From JBEKCP01 sp050014815 (GTDB lineage: Bacteria; Planctomycetota; Planctomycetia; Pirellulales; Thermoguttaceae): a DNA stretch of 7,902 nt. Position 1 is the stretch's first letter. Every line of letters starts with the position of its first letter. Location of the stretch: positions 1 to 7,902 of the forward strand of contig JBEKCP010000274.1 in assembly GCA_050014815.1 (NCBI GenBank), given 5' to 3'. Shown here piece after piece: positions 1-5,784 of this stretch. Made by a program: the position numbers and the translations under genes. The notes beneath the pieces are model-generated. The model did no database searches, was not told where the DNA came from, and worked only from the letters and a program-made list of their open reading frames with translations.

Positions 1-2075
1 AAGCGGAACAGGATCCGAGATTGGACAAATGCGAACAGGTCGTGGAACCATACGTACCCGAGCGAACGCCGGCCGCAGTAGACCTTCGCGGTCACCGTGG
101 CGCCCGGGCGGCGGTCGGCCTCGGGAATCTCGTCGGTGTCGATCTCGACCTTGATCAGCACGGTGTTGCCCTCTTCCGGGCGGACCTCGGCGCTTTCGGC
201 GATCTCCCGGATCGTCCCTTGGCGGGTCGTGCCCGGCTCCGTCGCCAGGATGTACGAGACCGGCAACTCATCGCCATAGCCGAGGTTCTGCCGGGCGCGG
301 ACGATGTGGCCCATGCGGTCCTCGGGCATGTGGAGTTCCAACTGCCACTTGCCCTTGGGATTGGCGACCCGCAGCAGGGCCTGGCCCTTCTGCACGGGCC
401 GGCCCATGAGGCGATTCTCGAGGTCCCAGGTGACGACCATGCCGTCGATCGGGCTGACGACCGCAAGGTCCTCGAGATTCTTCTCCTGCACCTTGAGTTG
501 GGCCTCCAGCCCGTGGAGCTTCTCGCGGGCCTCGGCCAGGTCGCCCAGGACCCGCACCTGCTCCTCCGGCCTCAACGTGTTGTCGTTGACCAACCGTTGA
601 AGGCCCAAGACCCGCTCGACGGCCGTGTCCCGCTCGCCCTTGATCTCGGTCATGGCGTTCTTGATGACGGTGTTGCGGAGCTTCAGGAGCAGTTGCCGGC
701 TCTTCACCCCGGTCCCGTGCTCGATCTTCCGGTCCGGGCGGTCCGGGTCCGCGGCGATCTCGGCTACCACGCCGTCGACCGCGGCGAAGACGTCGCGGCG
801 ATCCACCGGCTCCAAGGTCCCCGGCGAGTGGAGCTCGAACCGGGCCGGCCAAATAAACAAGACCAGCAGGACCGCCAGCACGCCGCCGCCAATGCTCAAG
901 GTCTTCGGCAAGGTCCGCGCCTTCACCAGCACCCGGCTCTTGCCGATCGTCCGCCACACGGGCATCAGGAACAGGCTCTGGTGCTCCATGGCGTTGGCCA
1001 GCGCGGTGGAGCTGTGGCGGCAGACGACCTCGATCCGCTGCGTGAGCGCCGAGGCCACGCGGTTGTCCTCGATCTGCTCGACCACCAGCGCCCCGATGGG
1101 CTCCTCGGCGGCCTCGCGCTCGGCCGCGTCCGCCTCCTGGTCCGGCTTCGGCCGCCCCAGCGGCAGCACCGCGATCATCTTCGAATGGGCCTCGTCGACG
1201 TATTCCTGGATGGCGTCCTCGACCTGCGGGGCCAGGTCGCGGGTGTCGCCGGCGTACCACACCGGGTCGCCGGTGGCCACCACCGCCGTGGCCAGCTTGC
1301 CCAGGAGCCGTACGGTGTTCGATCGCTTGTCGAAAACGTCCTGCCCGCTCACCGCCTCGATCGTGCAGCGATTGCCGCGGCGGATCGCCACGCTGACCCG
1401 GTCGCATTCGATCAGGCGGCGGCCCTCGTTGGCGATCGTGTAGGCCGTCTGGATCGGCTCGAGCGAGGCGTGAACGCCCCGGGCAAATTCCTCCAGCCGC
1501 GCCCAAAGGACCTGGCGGTCCGAAAAATGCCGCAACTGGTGGCTCTTGAGGAACTCGCCGGCCAGGTCGCACATCTGCAACAGGAACCGCAGGTAGCCCT
1601 GCTGGATGTTCGGCGCGGCCTCGGTCCGCTGGAAGATCTCCACCAGGCCGACCGGTTCCAGGTCGGTCCGCAACGGGCCGAGGACCAGCAGAAACTCGGT
1701 CGGATTGGCCGCCTCGTCCCCATCCCCGCCTTCCCCAAAACCCGAGTGGGGCGGCACGATCATCCCCTGGCCCTGGGCCATGGCCTTGTACAGGAGCTGG
1801 CTGTGCCGCCGCTGGGCGTCCTCGTCGTTGGGAAGGTTGGTCTGCTGGAGATTGACCTGGTATTGCAAGGCGAGCTGGCCCTGATCATTGGTGGTCCACA
1901 CAACCCCACCAATGGCTGCCAGCGCACTCACCACCCGGTTCAGGAACTCCCCGTAGAATTCCCCCGGTGTCACGCTCCGCTTCGATAACTCGGCGATCTC
2001 GGCCACCAGCGACTGGATCTGCCGCTTGGTCTGCTCGATCAACTGGGCATCGACGGGCTGGTCAATACTGCTCAT
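1..2075 (-). CDS. GAF-GAF-transmembrane-HlyD adaptor protein (3' end cut by window edge)
   Basis: Reading the minus strand from the ATG at 2075-2073 gives 691 codons with no stop before the left edge, so the gene is 3'-partial. The start is the only ATG after the in-frame TGA at 2087-2085. No Shine-Dalgarno site precedes it. Residues about 40-170 and 205-360 look like two GAF-type sensor regions; the second contains the stretch LIECDRVSVAIRRG. One hydrophobic helix follows at about 392-410. After it comes an HlyD-like membrane-fusion half: a first lipoyl-like half motif (420-470, with FAAVDGVVAEI), a helical hairpin (about 472-537), the second half motif (538-572, VVSPIDGMVVTW) and a beta-barrel-like part (573-667). 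The tail GYVWFHDLFAFVQSRILFR resembles the usual end of such planctomycete proteins as I recall them, so few residues are missing. Probable role: membrane adaptor for export or membrane processing, with cytoplasmic sensing by the GAF part. The substrate is unknown. The gene diverges from the DUF2760 gene. Confidence 0.86.
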   Translation of the reverse strand, partial: MSSIDQPVDAQLIEQTKRQIQSLVAEIAELSKRSVTPGEFYGEFLNRVVSALAAIGGVVWTTNDQGQLALQYQVNLQQTNLPNDEDAQRRHSQLLYKAMAQGQGMIVPPHSGFGEGGDGDEAANPTEFLLVLGPLRTDLEPVGLVEIFQRTEAAPNIQQGYLRFLLQMCDLAGEFLKSHQLRHFSDRQVLWARLEEFARGVHASLEPIQTAYTIANEGRRLIECDRVSVAIRRGNRCTIEAVSGQDVFDKRSNTVRLLGKLATAVVATGDPVWYAGDTRDLAPQVEDAIQEYVDEAHSKMIAVLPLGRPKPDQEADAAEREAAEEPIGALVVEQIEDNRVASALTQRIEVVCRHSSTALANAMEHQSLFLMPVWRTIGKSRVLVKARTLPKTLSIGGGVLAVLLVLFIWPARFELHSPGTLEPVDRRDVFAAVDGVVAEIAADPDRPDRKIEHGTGVKSRQLLLKLRNTVIKNAMTEIKGERDTAVERVLGLQRLVNDNTLRPEEQVRVLGDLAEAREKLHGLEAQLKVQEKNLEDLAVVSPIDGMVVTWDLENRLMGRPVQKGQALLRVANPKGKWQLELHMPEDRMGHIVRARQNLGYGDELPVSYILATEPGTTRQGTIREIAESAEVRPEEGNTVLIKVEIDTDEIPEADRRPGATVTAKVYCGRRSLGYVWFHDLFAFVQSRILFR

Positions 2076-2255
2076 TTGCCAATATCATCATTGCGCGGAT
2101 GTCGTATCAAAGGTACCTCATATTTGGGGGTGCTACCGGGCGACCCCTCTTCCCCGGCAGCACTCACTGAAGTATATCCGACTGTGGGGCCTCATGGCGA
2201 TGGGGATTTCGGACCACCCGGACGGCGCCCATTCCCCCGACCCGGCCATTCGGAG

Positions 2256-2261
2256 TATACT
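2256..2261 (+). promoter_or_regulatory. Possible -10 box (TATACT) upstream of DUF2760
   Basis: TATACT matches the sigma-70 -10 consensus at five of six positions and stands out in GC-rich sequence. The -35 region is poor; the best candidate is TTCCCC at 2232-2237 with an 18-base spacer. Transcription from here would give a leader of about 130 bases that contains the long hairpin before the DUF2760 start. Confidence 0.3.
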
Positions 2262-2296
2262 GCCCGATGGCTGGTGATCCGACACCACGAAAATGT

Positions 2297-2372
2297 CACG
2301 TCTAGCGGGCGGGCTTGCCCGCCGAGTGAATCGTGGGCCAACCCCGGCGGGCAAGCCCGCCCGCTAAACGTG
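2297..2372. repeat. Long inverted repeat (hairpin) with nested palindrome
   Basis: The arms 2303-2324 and 2345-2366 are perfect 22-base reverse complements. Allowing one mismatch (2302/2367), the pairing extends to 2297-2324 with 2345-2372. The spacer is 20 bases (2325-2344). Each arm also holds a smaller palindrome, CGGGCTTGCCCG on the left and CGGGCAAGCCCG on the right, so alternative cruciform folds exist. No T-tract follows, so it is not a classical terminator. It looks like a dispersed REP-type element, but only this copy is in the window. Confidence 0.85.
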
Positions 2373-2384
2373 TTTCACCCGACT

Positions 2385-2390
2385 GAAAGG
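2385..2390 (+). promoter_or_regulatory. Ribosome binding site for DUF2760
   Basis: GAAAGG lies 9 bases before the ATG at 2400. It helps choose this internal ATG over the longer open frame upstream. It is a moderate rather than perfect Shine-Dalgarno match. Confidence 0.5.
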
Positions 2391-2399
2391 TTGCTTTCG

Positions 2400-2948
2400 A
2401 TGCGGCGAATCTGGTTGGCGATCCGGGCGTTCTTTGTTGTCTTGTTCAACTCGGCCGCGGCCTCTCGCGTGGCGGAGGCACTTGGCACAATCAGGGGGGA
2501 GCCACAGGCGACTACAATACCTGCGGATCATGCGACACCACCCGTCGGCAGGGCACCGGAAGTCAGGCGGAGTGAGGCCGTCACACTCCTGGCGGCCCTA
2601 CAGCGGGAGGCCCGACTCGTCGATTTCGTCCAGGAACCGCTGGAAGGCTATTCCGACGCCCAGATCGGCGCGGCAGCCCGCGACGTACACCGAGAGTGCG
2701 GGAAGCTCTTCGAGCGGCTCTTTGCACTCCGGCCGGTCGCGGCCGAAGAGGAAGGCAGCGCGGTCGACATTCCCGCCGGGTTCGACGCCGGCCGCTGGCG
2801 ACTCGTGGGCAACGTGACCGGCCAGCCTCCGTTTCGAGGCCGGCTGGTCCACCACGGCTGGGAGGCGACCGCCTGCCAGTTGCCCGAGTGGTCGGGCCGC
2901 GCCGGCGCGGCCCGGGTAGTCGCCCCGGTAGAGGTGGAGATTCCGTAG
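2400..2948 (+). CDS. DUF2760 domain protein, partner of Hsp70
   Basis: The protein has 182 residues. Residues 4-22 form a hydrophobic stretch (IWLAIRAFFVVLFNSAAAS) that could anchor or export it. A variable linker follows to about residue 58. The rest (59-180) matches DUF2760 as I know it: ALQREARLVDFVQEP (66-80), YSDAQIGAAARDVHRECG (84-101), a FDAGRWRLVGN stretch (128-138), and GQPPFRGRLVHHGW (141-154). The open frame continues upstream to 2076, but that part crosses a palindrome and has no family similarity, so the ATG at 2400 with GAAAGG before it is preferred. Biochemical function is unknown. Genes of this family are commonly found beside Hsp70-type ATPases, as here (next gene 195 bases downstream), which suggests a co-chaperone or client-specific role. 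That role is inferred only from context. Confidence 0.85.
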   Translation: MRRIWLAIRAFFVVLFNSAAASRVAEALGTIRGEPQATTIPADHATPPVGRAPEVRRSEAVTLLAALQREARLVDFVQEPLEGYSDAQIGAAARDVHRECGKLFERLFALRPVAAEEEGSAVDIPAGFDAGRWRLVGNVTGQPPFRGRLVHHGWEATACQLPEWSGRAGAARVVAPVEVEIP

Positions 2949-2977
2949 GAGCGTGGAGAAACCAGGCGAGCCGACCT

Positions 2978-3112
2978 GAAATACGAAATCCGAAATCCGA
3001 AATCCGAAACAATTTCAAATGACCGAAATCCTAAAGACCGAAACGGCCGTGTTTGGCACATTTGGTATTCGTATTTTGGATTTGTTTCGGATTTCGAGCT
3101 TCGTATTTCGGA
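2978..3112. repeat. AT-rich inverted repeat of the CGAAATCCGAAA family
   Basis: The left part (2978-3016) is a short tandem of GAAATACGAAATCCGAAATCC type units ending in CCGAAACAATTTCAAA. The right part (3074-3112), read on the minus strand, is GAAATACGAAGCTCGAAATCC followed by GAAACAAATCCAAAA. The two are imperfect inverted copies around a core of about 57 bases. The composition is far more AT-rich than the flanking genes. The element fills most of the gap between the DUF2760 and Hsp70 genes. A related copy occurs at 7815-7884. I recall similar sequence scattered between genes in planctomycetes. Confidence 0.75.
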
Positions 3113-3143
3113 TTTTGAAAGCGCTTGACGTTCCCCAATCCCT

Positions 3144-4982
3144 ATGAGTGCAAAGTACGTCATCGGCATCGACCTGGGGACCACCAACAGCGTGTTGGCC
3201 TACGCGGCGTTGGACGCCCCACGGCCTGCGTTCCAGGCCCTGCCGGTCCCGCAACTGGTGGCCGCCGGCTCGGTCGAATCGCGGACCATGCTGCCGTCGT
3301 TTGCCTATTTGGCCGGCGAGGAGCAGTCGGGCGGCTCCGCGCTGGATTTGCCCTGGGCGGCCGGTCGCACGTATGCCGTCGGCGAGTTGGCCCGGCGCTT
3401 CTCGGCCGAGGCGCCCGACCGCACCGTCGGCGCCGCCAAGTCGTGGTTGGCGCACAGCCGCGTGGACCGGCGACAGCCGATCCTGCCCTGGGGCGCCCCG
3501 GCGAGCGTGCCGAAGATATCCCCCGTAACGGCCTCCCAGCGGTACCTGGAGCACCTGGTAGCGGCCTGGGAGGCGGCCTTTCAGGACGCGCCGGCGGCCC
3601 AGCAGAAGGTCGTGCTCACGGTGCCGGCCTCCTTCGACGCCGCCGCGCGGGAACTCACCCGCGAGGCCGCGACGGCGGCCGGGTTGCCCCAGGACCTTGT
3701 GCTCCTGGAAGAGCCGCAGGCCGCCGTCTATGCCTGGCTGGCCGCCCGCGGCGACCTGTGGCGGCGGGCCCTGGGGCTGGACGACGTGCTCCTGGTCTGC
3801 GACGTCGGCGGCGGCACCACGGACCTGACGCTCGTCACCGTCGCTGAGGAAGAGGGCGATCTGGTGCTCCGCCGCATGGCCGTGGGCAATCACCTGTTGG
3901 TGGGCGGCGACAACATGGACCTGGCCCTGGCGCATTTCGCGGCCGGCCGGTTCGCCGAGAAGGGGGTGAATCTCGACCCGTGGCAGTCGATCGCGCTATG
4001 GCATTCCTGCCGCGCGGCGAAAGAGGCATTGATGGCCCCCGGCGACCTCGCCGCGCCGGACGGGGATCGGAACCCGACGTATCCCGTGGCCGTGCTCGGC
4101 CGCGGCAGCCGCATGATCGGTGGCACCGTGTCGATCGACGTCGACCGCCAGAGCGTGAGCCGGCTGTTAGTGGACGGATTCTTCCCCGAATGCGGCGTGG
4201 ACGAGCGGCCGGCGCGGCGATCGGCGGCGGGCTTCCGTGAGCTCGGCCTGCCCTACGAGACCGACACGGCCATCACGCGGCACGTGGCGGCCTTCCTCCA
4301 GGCCCACGGAAAGCCGCAGGGCTCTCCGGTGCGGCCCACCCACGTGCTCCTCAACGGCGGCGTCTTCAAGGCCGAGGCGATCGCCCAACGGCTCCTCGGC
4401 GTGCTGGGCCAGTGGTTCGCCGATGCGCCGCCGCGGCTCCTGGAGGGCCGCCACGACCTGGACCACGCCGTCGCCTGCGGGGCGGCCTACTACGGTTGGA
4501 CCCAGCACCGCGGCGGCGTGCGGATCCGCGGCCCCGCGGCCCGGGCCTACTACGTCGGCATCGAGACGGCCGGGTTGGCGATTCCCGGGGCCGGCCGCCC
4601 GCTGCGGGCCTTGTGCGTCGTGCCTATCGGCATGGAGGAGGGCACCGAGACCGACGTGCCGTCGGAAGAGATCGGCCTGGTGGTAGGCGAGTCGGCCCAG
4701 TTCCGCTTCTTCAGCTCCTCGACGCGGAAGGAGGACAAGCCCGGCACCGTGCTTTCCGCCTGGACGCCCGACGAGTTGGAGGAGACCGACCCGTTGGTGA
4801 CCACGCTGCCGGCCGCCGACGAGGTCGAGGGGGACTACGTGCCCGTCCGGTTCCACTCGCGGATCACGGAGTTGGGCGTCCTGGAGCTCTGGTGCGCCGG
4901 CACGACGGTCGACCGCCGGTGGAAATTGGAGTTCAGCGTCCGGCAAGAATGGAATCTGCGAAACGGCGAAGCCGGAGAATGA
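3144..4982 (+). CDS. Hsp70-family (DnaK-like) ATPase
   Basis: The 612-residue protein opens with YVIGIDLGTTNSVLAY (5-20), the phosphate-1 loop of Hsp70. Other nucleotide-domain motifs are LLEEPQAAVYAWL (187-199), the phosphate-2 loop CDVGGGTTDLTLV (about 219-231) and the adenosine motif HVLLNGGVFKAEAI (400-413). The ATPase domain therefore ends near residue 455. The last 150 residues form a beta-rich region with VVPIGMEEGTETDVP and FRFFSSSTRKEDKPG, which takes the place of the DnaK substrate domain. The usual helical lid and an acidic EEVD-like end are absent. It is a divergent Hsp70, not the housekeeping DnaK, and no DnaJ or GrpE gene is nearby. Expected role: ATP-driven binding of specific clients in the cytoplasm, probably with the DUF2760 protein upstream. 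The ATG at 3144 puts the phosphate loop at the usual distance from the N-terminus. It has no clear Shine-Dalgarno site. Confidence 0.93.
   Translation: MSAKYVIGIDLGTTNSVLAYAALDAPRPAFQALPVPQLVAAGSVESRTMLPSFAYLAGEEQSGGSALDLPWAAGRTYAVGELARRFSAEAPDRTVGAAKSWLAHSRVDRRQPILPWGAPASVPKISPVTASQRYLEHLVAAWEAAFQDAPAAQQKVVLTVPASFDAAARELTREAATAAGLPQDLVLLEEPQAAVYAWLAARGDLWRRALGLDDVLLVCDVGGGTTDLTLVTVAEEEGDLVLRRMAVGNHLLVGGDNMDLALAHFAAGRFAEKGVNLDPWQSIALWHSCRAAKEALMAPGDLAAPDGDRNPTYPVAVLGRGSRMIGGTVSIDVDRQSVSRLLVDGFFPECGVDERPARRSAAGFRELGLPYETDTAITRHVAAFLQAHGKPQGSPVRPTHVLLNGGVFKAEAIAQRLLGVLGQWFADAPPRLLEGRHDLDHAVACGAAYYGWTQHRGGVRIRGPAARAYYVGIETAGLAIPGAGRPLRALCVVPIGMEEGTETDVPSEEIGLVVGESAQFRFFSSSTRKEDKPGTVLSAWTPDELEETDPLVTTLPAADEVEGDYVPVRFHSRITELGVLELWCAGTTVDRRWKLEFSVRQEWNLRNGEAGE
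4974..4977 (+). promoter_or_regulatory. Ribosome binding site inside the Hsp70 3' end
   Basis: GGAG sits in the last Hsp70 codons, 9 bases before the ATG at 4987. It supports that start and translational coupling of the small membrane protein to Hsp70. Confidence 0.5.
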
Positions 4983-4986
4983 CCCA

Positions 4987-5355
4987 ATGTTGAGCGTTCG
5001 CACCATCGTCTCCGCGGTCCGGACATTCGTGTATGGCGGCATCGCGACGGCATTTGTCATCCGAAGCGCCGAGACGCCGAATGCGTTGGATGCCGCGTTG
5101 GCGGGCGGCGCGCTGGCCGATTATCTGACCTGGATGATCCGCACCATCGTCCTGCTTCCGACGCACCTATGGCATGGATGCTACGATTGCTGTATCAATC
5201 TCGCCTTCGGCTGGCTCCTATGGCGCTTTGCCGCGCCGAAGGCAGAGATGGACGGCGAATCTATCGCGACGGCGTTCCTCGTTTTCATGCTCGTGGCCGC
5301 GGTGAAGCTGGCCTACTACACCATGATGTTCGCCGAGAGTGAAGACGCTGATTGA
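4987..5355 (+). CDS. Small membrane protein coupled to Hsp70, unknown function
   Basis: The 122-residue product begins 4 bases after the Hsp70 stop, with GGAG 9 bases ahead of the ATG, so it is almost certainly co-translated. I do not recognise a family. Hydrophobic stretches lie at about 13-26, 38-61, 67-82 and 93-115, giving three or four membrane segments. A CYDCC cluster sits at 65-69 and a short charged loop (PKAEMDGES) at 84-92. The C-terminus is acidic (AESEDAD). GC content and codon use look like those of the upstream gene. A membrane protein in this position could tether or be a client of the Hsp70/DUF2760 pair; that is inference from position only. It is followed by the hairpin array, so it is probably the last gene of the operon. 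Confidence 0.75.
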   Translation: MLSVRTIVSAVRTFVYGGIATAFVIRSAETPNALDAALAGGALADYLTWMIRTIVLLPTHLWHGCYDCCINLAFGWLLWRFAAPKAEMDGESIATAFLVFMLVAAVKLAYYTMMFAESEDAD

Positions 5356-5469
5356 GATCGAGAAGTGGGTCGGAATGCCCCCCGACGCCCTTTTCTCACA
5401 AGCCTTGCGGCCGCTTCCTCGCTTCCTTCAAGGGGAGTCGCACTTTGTTAGGGTCGTTCACGACCCTTT

Positions 5470-5486
5470 CCGCCGAAGGCGGTTTT
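5470..5486 (+). terminator. Possible intrinsic terminator after the chaperone cassette
   Basis: A 5-bp GC stem with GAA loop (CCGCCGAAGGCGG) is followed directly by TTTT. It lies 115 bases after the stop of the small membrane protein. The stem is short and the T-run is only four bases, and it sits in an array of other hairpins, so assignment is tentative. Confidence 0.4.
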
Positions 5487-5525
5487 CGGCCCGGCGTTCA
5501 CGCCGGGTACATCAGACCCATCGCC

Positions 5526-5582
5526 GTCCCTCACTCTCCCGTGCCCGCCGCCGAAGGCGGCGGGCACGGGAGAGTGAGGGAC
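5526..5582. repeat. Perfect 27-bp hairpin with GAA triloop
   Basis: Bases 5526-5552 are exactly complementary to 5556-5582, leaving only GAA (5553-5555) unpaired. The stem is strongly GC-rich (mostly GTCCCTCACTCTCCC, then GTGCCCGCCGCC). No T-tract follows the right arm. It is the largest unit of the array described above. Confidence 0.92.
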
Positions 5583-5772
5583 AGATCCGCGAGAATGCCT
5601 TGCGACCCGTGCTGAAGCACGGGCCTAATACCGCCTGCGGCGGGAATGCCCGTAAACGGGCATGCGAACGCATGAAACGTCATCGAGTGGCAGAGCGAAG
5701 GTCACAAAGAGCAACCTGCATCACGCACCCCAATCGAGCGGTCGCCCCTATTCTCCTCCGGCTCCGGCCAAT

Positions 5773-5778
5773 TATAAT
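5773..5778 (+). promoter_or_regulatory. Consensus -10 box (TATAAT) for the PIN/TRAM gene
   Basis: TATAAT is a perfect sigma-70 -10 hexamer in GC-rich surroundings. Seven bases on from its last T is 5785, the A of the preferred start codon, so the predicted transcript is leaderless or nearly so. The -35 is weak (TTCTCC, 5751-5756, 16-base spacer). Confidence 0.5.
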
Positions 5779-5784
5779 GTGCCT

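Larger units (their letters stand above)
2076..2399. other. Divergent intergenic region, no gene supported
   Basis: These 324 bases separate the minus-strand HlyD-like gene from the plus-strand DUF2760 gene and must hold the promoters of both. The open frame that runs through here in phase with DUF2760 has low-complexity, unrecognisable protein content and crosses a long hairpin, so I do not treat it as coding. Apart from that hairpin and a TATACT box described separately, I see no conserved element. For the minus-strand gene I could not assign a convincing -10/-35 pair. Confidence 0.6.
5450..5674. repeat. Array of eight tandem short palindromes
   Basis: Perfect stems follow one another: 5450-5455 region AGGGTCG with CGACCCT (5450-5456/5461-5467, loop TTCA); CCGCC/GGCGG (5470-5482, loop GAA); CCCGGCG/CGCCGGG (5490-5507, loop TTCA); a 27-bp stem (5526-5582, loop GAA); CCCGTGC/GCACGGG (5606-5623, loop TGAA); CCGCC/GGCGG (5631-5643, loop TGC); ATGCCCGT/ACGGGCAT (5646-5663); and CATGCG/CGCATG (5661-5674), the last two sharing three bases. 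TTCA and TGAA loops are reverse complements of each other, so several units are the same type in either orientation. This resembles a REP/BIME-like mosaic or a structured RNA. No family name can be given from sequence alone. Confidence 0.85.
5356..5784. other. Non-coding region dominated by palindromes
   Basis: These 429 bases separate the chaperone cassette from the PIN/TRAM gene. Open frames cross the region but are Arg/Pro/His-rich with no recognisable family, and they run through perfect palindromes, so no gene is called. The region holds a terminator-like hairpin, a dense hairpin array (5450-5674), and the promoter-like box of the next gene at its right end. I see nothing notable at 5675-5770. 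Confidence 0.7.

Noticed and set aside
268..1572. Minus-strand open frame of 434 codons
   Set aside because: It is an out-of-frame shadow of the HlyD-like gene, with low-complexity Gly/Arg/Pro content.
21..1988. Open frame of 655 codons on the plus strand
   Set aside because: It is antisense to the HlyD-like gene. Its protein is rich in Arg, Leu, Asp and His with no recognisable domain, as expected from GC-rich antisense codons, whereas the minus strand gives clear HlyD motifs.
3015..3935. Minus-strand open frame of 306 codons
   Set aside because: It is antisense to the Hsp70 gene, and its last part is translated intergenic repeat (KIRNTKLEIRNKSKIRI type).
4167..5060. Minus-strand open frame of 297 codons over the Hsp70 3' half
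   Set aside because: It is antisense to well-supported Hsp70 motifs and has no family character.
5450..5674. CRISPR array or integron attC site
   Set aside because: There are no equal-length direct repeats with regular spacers, no cas or integrase gene, and the palindromes differ in sequence.
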